From contig NZ_AULG01000022.1 of assembly GCF_000425165.1 (NCBI RefSeq), positions 1 through 64,000 of the forward strand: a stretch of 64,000 bases of DNA, in the 5' to 3' direction. The translations under genes and the position numbers were made by a program. The first letter of the stretch is position 1. Every line of letters begins with the position of its first letter. Source of the stretch: Photobacterium halotolerans DSM 18316 (GTDB lineage Bacteria; Pseudomonadota; Gammaproteobacteria; Enterobacterales; Vibrionaceae). The notes beneath the pieces were generated by a model. It was not told the origin of the DNA and ran no database searches. It worked only from the letters and a program-made list of their open reading frames with translations. Below, piece after piece: positions 55,701-62,666 of the stretch.

Positions 55701-55988
55701 GGAGCCAGCGAAAATATTACTTTAGAACCTGGTTATGTCATGGATCGCTATGGTTCTCCATATGGGTCTTTTGTATCGCCACAAGGCATTCCTTTCGAGC
55801 AAAGAGCATTGCCTTCAACGAAGATAAATGATCCTTATAATATATATGAGGTCATTAAACCCATTCCTGATGTTCCAACAGGAAAAATTGCTCCGTGGTT
55901 TGGTCAACCTGGAATGGGCATACAACATGAATTGCCCAAGCCCGTAAAATGGTACTTGGATAATAATTATTTAAGACCAAAGGAATAA
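46785..55988 (+). CDS. cdiA: CdiA, giant contact-dependent inhibition exoprotein with TNT-like NAD glycohydrolase tip
   Basis: 3067 residues. A signal peptide ends near ATQPVWA. The TPS domain (about 30-300) has [20 protein letters not shown]. FHA-type beta-helix repeats fill about 300-925. Residues 928-1218 form a markedly AT-rich, repeat-poor segment, the expected place of the receptor-binding domain. It is followed by a YP-like region (about 1225-1370, [37 protein letters not shown]) and a second FHA repeat block with two coiled coils (about 2045-2110). At NIAEDVKRN (about 2518) a class A pre-toxin begins; it has HETQH at 2650-2654. The last 110 residues match the TNT/DUF4237 NADase fold: [51 protein letters not shown]. 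The toxin should destroy NAD in target cells. The immunity gene follows after three bases. Confidence 0.95.
   Translation: [3067 protein letters not shown]
49570..50440 (+). other. Low-GC central segment of cdiA (probable receptor-binding region)
   Basis: Codon use changes abruptly from the GC-balanced flanks to AT-rich codons and returns at about 50,440. The encoded 290 residues lack clear FHA repeats and contain Tyr/Asn-rich patches ([17 protein letters not shown]). In E. coli CdiA proteins the receptor-binding domain sits centrally between the FHA-1 and YP regions and varies between strains. Confidence 0.6.
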
Positions 55989-55991
55989 ATC

Positions 55992-56225
55992 ATGAATCGA
56001 AAAGAACTAAAAGATGAGCTATTAATCCATGGCGTTCCTGAAATATCATTCAGTGTCGATGGTATCAAAGATGGTGAATGTATGTGTATAGTGAATGATG
56101 GTGGTCGATGGAAGGTGGTTTATAACAGTCGAGGTAAGATCTTTAATATTGCTGACTTCGAGGAAGAAGAAGAGGCATGTGATTTTATGTATGGAGAGAT
56201 GAAGCAGGAATATGGTTGGAAATAG
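55992..56225 (+). CDS. cdiI: Probable immunity protein for the TNT-like toxin
   Basis: 77 residues, acidic (FEEEEEACDFMYGEMKQEYGW), starting three bases after the cdiA stop with AGGA upstream. There is no signal or membrane segment, as expected for a cytoplasmic protein that blocks the active site of the incoming NADase. I cannot name the family with certainty; its size, position and AT-rich composition, like that of the toxin tip, are the evidence. It is followed after one base by the first 164-bp linker repeat. Confidence 0.72.
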   Translation: MNRKELKDELLIHGVPEISFSVDGIKDGECMCIVNDGGRWKVVYNSRGKIFNIADFEEEEEACDFMYGEMKQEYGWK

Positions 56226-56226
56226 G

Positions 56227-56390
56227 GAGGGTGTTCATAATTTTGTGTCAGCGTAAGTCACAGAGCCACCTATTATTCGACCCTGTTCGGGAAGTGGGGG
56301 CTCACCTGGGATAACGTCAAATTCCAGTTCTGTACCGGATGCGTCCACTTCTCGGAGGCCTTCAACATCCCCGCATCCCTCAAAACCTAA
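56227..56390. repeat. 164-bp cassette linker repeat, copy 1
   Basis: It starts one base after the immunity gene stop and ends with CCTCAAAACCTAA, whose TAA is in frame with the following CdiA fragment. It is colinear without gaps with copies 2 and 3. Inverted GGATGCG/CGCATCC segments lie near its right end. It does not resemble a known insertion sequence end. This copy lacks the TGA present in the other two in the plus frame leading to the TAA. Confidence 0.85.
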
Positions 56391-58620
56391 GCTCAGCTTA
56401 CGGCCGAGATCAAAGTTGCGGGTAACACTGACATCACCGGCGCGCTCATTGCTACTGTCGATGAAAACGGCAAGGATCTCGGCAGCCTGACGCTCAACAC
56501 CGGCAGCCTGAGCTACAGCGATCTCAACAACACCGACTACCGTCAGGACCAGTCGGCAGGCATCACCACCAGTGTCGGGGTGCAGCAAGGGGGAATCGAT
56601 TCCACCTACAACAGCAGCAACCTGCAATACACCAACACCTCGTCCTACAGCAAAGACAAAACGCTCGCAACCTTGGGGCAGGGCGAGATCATCCTGAGTG
56701 ATGACAGCGACCTCACGGCGCTGAACCGCGATACCAGCACTACCAGCCGGGATCTGTTCGAAGTCGACCGCCAGCAGGGCAATGTGGATGTCACCCTCGA
56801 CCACCGCCATCCAGTCCTAGCTTGGTTTGTCCTCGCTTGCCGATGTGGTCACCAAAGATTCCGTCTCTCTCGGTGATACTTTTGAGCATGTTGATAACGT
56901 TCAGAAAAACCTGGATGTTCAGAAGCTGGTTGCATCGCAGGCAGAGGGTAAGTTTGCGGTCATATTAAATAATCTGGATACAGCAACAGCTTCAGAAAAG
57001 CAGGCTGCAATTAACGCGTATGCCGCCGCCTATGCCGAAGTGTATGGCGTCAATATTGATTCGGCATTGGTTGTCGCGGTCACCAAGATGACGCACGGGG
57101 CACATTACATGAATGGTAATGGTGCCAGCCAAATCGTTATCAATGACGAAACCATGAAGAATGCGAAGGACTACATGACAACGTTAGGTCATGAAGTCAC
57201 GCATGGTCAGGTTGCGCAGGGCGGATTAGACAGCCGGGAAAATAAAACGCTGAATGAAGAATACGCCAGCCTGATGGGCGGGTATTCAGCGGACAACTAC
57301 GCCTTTGTATTGGAAAACAGCGGGCTGGGAACGGTAAGAGAAGGAGATATCAACCGCCATCATGGGAATCAGTCAGCGCTCATCAGTCGTAACAGTGCCG
57401 ATTATCTGGCGGACGAAGCGGTATTGCCCGCAGGCAGTATCGAGTACTACCTGAATCAGGAAGAAGTACAGAAGAAACTGTCTTTGCTTGCCAGTTGTAA
57501 CCAGCAAGGGGCAGGCTCTGCGGCTTGCCAGCAACTGAATCAGACCAATCAGCTTGACCACATGCGGGATGCAGAGCTTCAGGCGGCTTGCCAGGACATG
57601 AGCAGCCCTGGTTGCCGGGCACAGATAGCGAAGGCACAGGCCGCGCTGGATTCGTTTGATGAAGGGGCATCACCCTGGGACGACACCCGCCTTGGGCAGG
57701 AGCAGGAAAGCATCCGTACTGTGCTGAATGATCCGTCCGGTGAGCAGCGGCAGAATCAGCAGGCACAACTGAATGCGTTGTTCGACGGCTTAATTGAATT
57801 CACCCCGGGTGCCGGGGATGTGAAGGGTTTTGTTGACGCGGAAAGCGGTATTGACTATCTGGTCGCGGGCCTTGGACTGATACCGGTAGCCGGTGATCTG
57901 CTGAAAAAAGCCAAAGAAGCGTTCAGTGCTGGTCGGGTCGAAGAAGCCAAAGCTTTACTGGGTAAAGCGCAGGAACACATCCAGCATATGGATGCGGACT
58001 TTGACTTGCCAGATCTGGCTCTGCCTGCCCCCCATCTGGATAAAGCCCCGTCTATGGATTTAGATGTTTCGGGGACACGTTTGGGTAGTGACGTTGGGGA
58101 CGTTGATGGTAGGATGCTTGGTGATATACCTGTTGTTAAGGTTGATTCATCACAAGCTGTTAAAGGTACGCCAGAATACGAGGCATTAAACAATCCGTTA
58201 CCTAATACTCAGTATGAGCTCGATAATGGGACTACGTTTAGAACAAATGAAAGCGGTTTCGTGGATGAAATCAGTTTTACGCCAGTTGACGTTAAGATGC
58301 CCAGAGATAGTCGTCAAACAGCAGTTGGAAGAGAAGGCTTAGATACAGATGTTGGTGGGCATATTCAGGCGTGCCGATATGGGGGAACTTGTGACCGGTA
58401 TAATCTTTTTCCGCAAGATAAAAATTTCAATAATAGCGCCTACAAACGTTGGGAAAATGAAATTAATCGCGCTTTACAAAATGGTGATAATGTCGGCAGT
58501 GTAAAAGTGAGATTGAACAGGGCCGACCCGAACAATCCAAGGCCAGATAGTCTTCGGATTGAGTACAGTATTAACGGCGAAATTAAGGTCAAAAACTTTA
58601 GAAATAAGTCAGGTGGTTAA
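56391..58620 (+). pseudogene. Displaced CdiA-CT cassette 1 (frameshifted; endonuclease toxin)
   Basis: The 5' part (56401-56808) is nearly identical to CdiA 53883-54290. Then 51 bases present in cassette 2 are replaced by 10 bases (56809-56818), breaking the frame, which stops at 56876. The second frame resumes from about 56827 to TAA 58618-58620 with only a TTG at its start. It holds a class B pre-toxin with HEVTH (57190-57204), a Cys-rich segment, and a PT-TG-like pre-toxin (FTPGAGDVKGFVDAESG). The tip is a nonspecific endonuclease (Endonuclease_NS_2 type) with GGHIQACRYGG carrying the catalytic His and YNLFPQDKNFN. It has no secretion signal, so it is silent unless recombined onto cdiA. 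Confidence 0.82.
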
Positions 58621-58621
58621 A

Positions 58622-58960
58622 GTGGATAATATTATTGAAGAGCAAAGGCAATTAATCGACCAGTTGTATCGAATCGTGAAGGAGAGCTGTCCAAAGGATT
58701 TTACTTCGGCTAAGTGTCGGTTCGAATATGATCATGGTTATGAGGATGGCAGTGAGAGCGTTGGAGAAACTTTCTACTATACAAAAAATGGCGAGAGTGT
58801 TTCGGCAGTTTTGAAGCATGAGTTAGCATTTCCGGTTATGGATTTGGTTCCTCAGCTTCATGCGAAGATGAAGGCGCATACTGGGGGAGATTGGAATGCA
58901 TTTACGTTGTTCATCAACGAAGACGGAACGGTGACAACTAAATTCGAGTATCCAGATTAA
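58622..58960 (+). CDS. YezG-like (DUF600) immunity protein of cassette 1
   Basis: 112 residues from GTG 58622, with AGGTGG five bases upstream; the start lies one base after the toxin stop. An N-terminal helix (IIEEQRQLIDQLYRIVKE) precedes beta strands ending WNAFTLFINEDGTVTTKFEYPD, the pattern of the YezG/DUF600 family. In Bacillus subtilis YezG neutralises the DNase toxin YeeF, whose tip is also of the endonuclease type predicted here. AT-rich like the toxin tip. It is probably expressed to give protection even though the toxin fragment is not secreted. Confidence 0.78.
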   Translation: MDNIIEEQRQLIDQLYRIVKESCPKDFTSAKCRFEYDHGYEDGSESVGETFYYTKNGESVSAVLKHELAFPVMDLVPQLHAKMKAHTGGDWNAFTLFINEDGTVTTKFEYPD

Positions 58961-58972
58961 GAACCCTCTCTT

Positions 58973-59136
58973 GAGGCTGTTCATAGTTCTGTGTCAGCGT
59001 AAGTCACAGATCCACATATTGATCGACCCTGTTCGGGAAGTGGATACTCAACTGGGATAACGTCAGATTCCAGTTGAGTACCGGATGCGTCCACTTCTCG
59101 GAGGCCTTCAACATCCCCGCATCCCTCAAAACCTAA
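58973..59136. repeat. 164-bp cassette linker repeat, copy 2
   Basis: Colinear with copies 1 and 3, with scattered base substitutions and no gaps. GGATGCG is at 59083-59089 and CGCATCC at 59118-59124. Its last TAA (59133-59135) closes the frame just upstream of the CdiA fragment. It begins 12 bases after the immunity gene stop. Confidence 0.88.
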
Positions 59137-59346
59137 ACCCAGCTCACCACTCTCACCTCGGGCGGCACGGCGGATATCAAAGTCGCCGGGAACACCGACA
59201 TTACCGGCGCGCTCATTGCCACCGTCGATGAAAACGGCAACGACCTCAACAACCTGACGCTCAACACCGGCAGCCTGAGTTACAGCGATCTCAACAACAC
59301 CGACTACCGTCAGGATCAGTCGGCAGGCATCACCACCAGTGTCGGC

Positions 59347-61458
59347 GTGCAGCAAGGGGGAATCGATTCCACCTACAACAGCAGCAACCTGCAGTACACC
59401 AACACCTCGTCCTACAGCAAAGACAAAACGCTCGCAACCTTGGGGCAGGGCGAGATCACCCTGAGTGATGACAGCGACCTCACGGCGCTGAACCGCGATA
59501 CCAGCACTACCAGCCGGGATCTGTTCGAAGTCGACCGCCAGCAGGGCAATGTGGATGTCACCCTCGACCACCGCCTGCTGACGGAAGAAGGGCGCAATAA
59601 TATTGCCGAGGATGTGAAGCGGAATGAGCTTGGTTTGTCCTCGCTTGCCGATGTGGTCACCAAAGATTCCGTCTCTCTCGGTGATACTTTTGAGCATGTT
59701 GATAACGTTCAGAAAAACCTGGATGTTCAGAAGCTGGTTGCATCGCAGGCAGAGGGCAAGTTTGCGGTCATATTAAATAATCTGGATACAGCAACAGCCT
59801 CAGAAAAGCAGGCTGCAATTAACGCGTATGCCGCCGCCTATGCCGAAGTGTATGGCGTCAATATTGAGTCGGCATTGGTTGTCGCGGTCACCAAGATGAC
59901 GCACGGGGCACATTACATGAATGGTAATGGTGCCAGCCAAATCGTTATCAATGACGAAACCATGAAGAATGCGAAGGACTACATGACAACGTTAGGTCAT
60001 GAAGTCACGCATGGTCAGGTTGCGCAGGGCGGATTAGACAGCCGTGAAAATAAAACGCTGAATGAAGAATATGCCAGCCTGATGGGCAGATATTCAGCGG
60101 ACAACTACGCCTTTGTATTGGAAAACAGCGGGCTGGGAACGGTTAGAGAAGGAGATATCAACCGCCATCATGGGAATCAGTCAGCGCTCATCAGTCGTAA
60201 CAGTTCCAACTATCTGGCGGACGAAGCGCTATTGCCCGCAGGCAGTATCGAGTACTACCTGAATCAGGAAGAAGTGCAGAATAAACTGTCTCTGCTTGCC
60301 AGTTGTAACCAGCAAGGGGCAGGCTCTGCGGTTTGTCAGCAGCTGAATCAGACCAATCAGCTTGACCACATGCGGGATGCAGAGCTTCAGGCGGCTTGCC
60401 AGGACATGAGCAGCCCTGGTTGCCGGGCACAGATAGCGAAGGCACAGGCCGCGCTGAATTCGTTTGATGAAGGGGTATCACCCTGGGACGACACCCGTTT
60501 CGGACAGGAGCAGGAAAGCATTCGGGTGGTGCTGAATGATCCATCGGGCAGAGCGCGTCAGGCACAGCAAGAGAAATTAGATTTAGCGTTCAACGTATTG
60601 GCAGACTTTTCGCCTGGTGTAGGCGATGCCAAAGGGTTCGCAGAGGCGGAGACGAAGCTGGACTACTTGCTGGCAACGGTCGGACTCGTTCCTGTTGCTG
60701 GTGACTTAGTGAAAATGGCAGCCGATGCATTGAAGGCGGGTAAAGTCGACGAAGCACAGAAACTCCTGAGTAAAGCGCAGGAGCACCTCCAGCATGTGGA
60801 TGCGGACTTTGACCTGCCAGATCTGGCTCTGCCGGCCCCCCCCCATCTGGATAAAGCTCCGTCTATGGATTTAGATGTTTCGGGGACGCGTTTGGGATCA
60901 CCGGAAATGGACAGCTCGCTGACGAAGCAGGATGTTGAGGGACATGCTGGTGATGTTGGGGGCAACGATGTTAGTCTTCAGCGAGGAACAACAGGCGACT
61001 GGAATAAGTTAGCAAATAATCCTGAGCCAAATACACGCTATGAATTTGAAAATGGTTATAGTTATAAGACAGACGCAAATGGTCGAGTAAACGAGGTTGA
61101 GGCTGAACTGCAGCTTGAGCCGTGGGACAGGAATAACTATCAGCAAAAAGTGTCTGGTCGCGATTGTAGAGAAACGAGTGACTGTGGAGGTCACTTGATT
61201 GCATCAATGTTTGGTGGACCCGGTGAAGGCATTAACTTAGTGCCAATGAATGCTAAACTTAATGGCTCTGGCGGAGAGTGGTATAGGCTTGAAACACAGT
61301 GGAGAAACGTGCTTGATAATGGAGGAACAGTAAAGGTTAAAATTGAGCCTAAATACTCAAGTAATAGTAAGCGGCCAGAAAGTTTTAAAGTAAACTATTC
61401 CATCAATGGAGTAGTTCAGATTCCGATGGATTTAAAAAATACACCAACAGGTAATTAA
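59347..61458 (+). CDS. Displaced CdiA-CT cassette 2 (intact frame; endonuclease toxin)
   Basis: Homology to CdiA starts at 59137, directly after the linker TAA, and the frame is open to TAA at 61456-61458; 59347 is only the first plausible GTG. The shared stem is followed at EDVKRN by a class B pre-toxin ([14 protein letters not shown]). This has HEVTH (59998-60012) and [12 protein letters not shown], a possible third ligand region. A Cys-rich segment and a PT-TG-like domain ([17 protein letters not shown]) come next. The tip is an Endonuclease_NS_2-type nuclease with [24 protein letters not shown] in two blocks. For about 900 bases it is nearly identical to cassette 1, but the nuclease tips have diverged. 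It lacks a signal peptide and TPS domain, so it needs recombination to be delivered. Confidence 0.8.
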   Translation: [703 protein letters not shown]

Positions 61459-61462
61459 TAAA

Positions 61463-61903
61463 ATGAATGAAGATCAAGTAATATATAACGAAATTGGAAA
61501 AGCATTATGGAGTATAATGCCTCACCATGCATCAGTAATATACTGCCTAGGTAGGGTTTATCCTGAGACACATCAGGTTGGCCCTGAGTGGATTGATAAG
61601 CAAGGTAAAGTGAATCGATTTAACGTTGATGAATACCCAGTTGACATATGCGATAAAATAAGTCATTTGGCGATTAGTCTTCAAAAACTTCCTCCTTACA
61701 AGAGAGAGCCTTGGACACATTTTAAATTTACGCTATTTCCGAAAGGTAAGTTTAAAATGGAATTTTCATATATTCCTCAGGATGACTCTTGGCCTGGAGT
61801 TTTTATGAGAAGGGTAAGTGATCTAACTCTAGAGGAAGCAAAGAATTATTATATTCCCGAAAATGAGTGGAATAAATGCATTGAAAAATATAAAGAAAAA
61901 TGA
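61463..61903 (+). CDS. YezG-like (DUF600) immunity protein of cassette 2
   Basis: 146 residues from ATG 61463, four bases after the toxin stop. The pattern resembles the cassette 1 immunity protein: an N-terminal helix, a strand region, then EPWTHFKFTLFPKGKFKMEFSYIPQDD, typical of DUF600/YezG, with an extra C-terminal helix (EEAKNYYIPENEWNKCIEKY). It is strongly AT-rich. Pairing with an endonuclease tip of the same kind as in cassette 1 supports toxin-immunity co-evolution, although the two immunity proteins are quite different in sequence and probably do not cross-protect. Confidence 0.8.
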   Translation: MNEDQVIYNEIGKALWSIMPHHASVIYCLGRVYPETHQVGPEWIDKQGKVNRFNVDEYPVDICDKISHLAISLQKLPPYKREPWTHFKFTLFPKGKFKMEFSYIPQDDSWPGVFMRRVSDLTLEEAKNYYIPENEWNKCIEKYKEK

Positions 61904-61978
61904 GATTTCACCTTGAATGGTTTCTTGGCTTCAAGTGTTTTTATTAGGGTTTTGAGGTTAAAGTTATTGGGTGGGTTG

Positions 61979-62437
61979 ATGCTTGACTTTTTTGATGCAT
62001 CTGAGAAAGTGTCTGATGATGCAATAAAAGTTTTGGAGTCATTTATTGGGGCTTCCTTGCCTGAAGATTATTATGTTTTTTTATCCAGTAAAGGAGGGGG
62101 ATATCCTCAACCGGATTGTTTTCGTTTTATGAATGAAGATGAAGGTTCTTCGATTCAGCGCTTTTATGGATTAAACCGAAGCGATGATTATGATTTAGTT
62201 AGAAAACTAAAAACCTATAGTAATCGTATCCCTTCAGAGTCTATACCCGTAGCTTGTGACCCTGGTGGTAATCAAATTTGCTTGATGATTAGAGGAAAGA
62301 ATAGAGGGAAAATATATTTTTTGGATCATGAATTTGAGTCTGAATATGATCCCGCGATACCAAATGAATTTAATATGAAACTGATATCTAATTCCTTTAC
62401 TGAGTTTATCAATGGATTTTATGATTTAGAAGTTTGA
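61979..62437 (+). CDS. SMI1/KNR4 (SUKH) family immunity protein without a visible toxin
   Basis: 152 residues from ATG 61979 (GGGTGGG upstream). SUKH-1 features are an N-terminal helix pair (DDAIKVLESFIGASLPEDYYVFLSSKGGG in two parts), PVACDPGGNQICLMI, and a C-terminal FTEFINGFYDL. SUKH proteins are widespread immunity proteins for polymorphic nuclease toxins. It directly follows the cassette 2 immunity gene, but no toxin of its own precedes it, so it is likely left from a lost cassette or protects against a neighbour's toxin. Strongly AT-rich; the 66 bases before linker copy 3 are empty. Confidence 0.85.
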   Translation: MLDFFDASEKVSDDAIKVLESFIGASLPEDYYVFLSSKGGGYPQPDCFRFMNEDEGSSIQRFYGLNRSDDYDLVRKLKTYSNRIPSESIPVACDPGGNQICLMIRGKNRGKIYFLDHEFESEYDPAIPNEFNMKLISNSFTEFINGFYDLEV

Positions 62438-62502
62438 GTACAGTGATTACAGATACAGATATTTTAAGGAAATCAGTTTTACTGACAGCATAATCTATCA
62501 AA

Positions 62503-62666
62503 GAGGCTGTTCATAGTTCTGTGTCCGCGTAAGTCACAGATCCACATATTGATCGACCCTGTTCGGGAAGTGGAGGCTCACCTGGGATAACGTCAAATTC
62601 CAGTTCTGTACCGGATGCGTCCACTTCTCGGAGGCCTTCAACATCCCCGCATCCCTCAAAACCTAA
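62503..62666. repeat. 164-bp cassette linker repeat, copy 3
   Basis: Same length as copies 1 and 2. Its right half is closest to copy 1 and its left half to copy 2, suggesting exchange between copies. The following junction GCTCAGCTTACGGC is shared with cassette 1. Confidence 0.88.

Noticed and set aside
56227..56390. The 164-bp linker as an insertion sequence or integron attC site
   Set aside because: There is no transposase or integrase gene, no terminal inverted repeats with target duplications, and no attC-type core sites. It remains unassigned.
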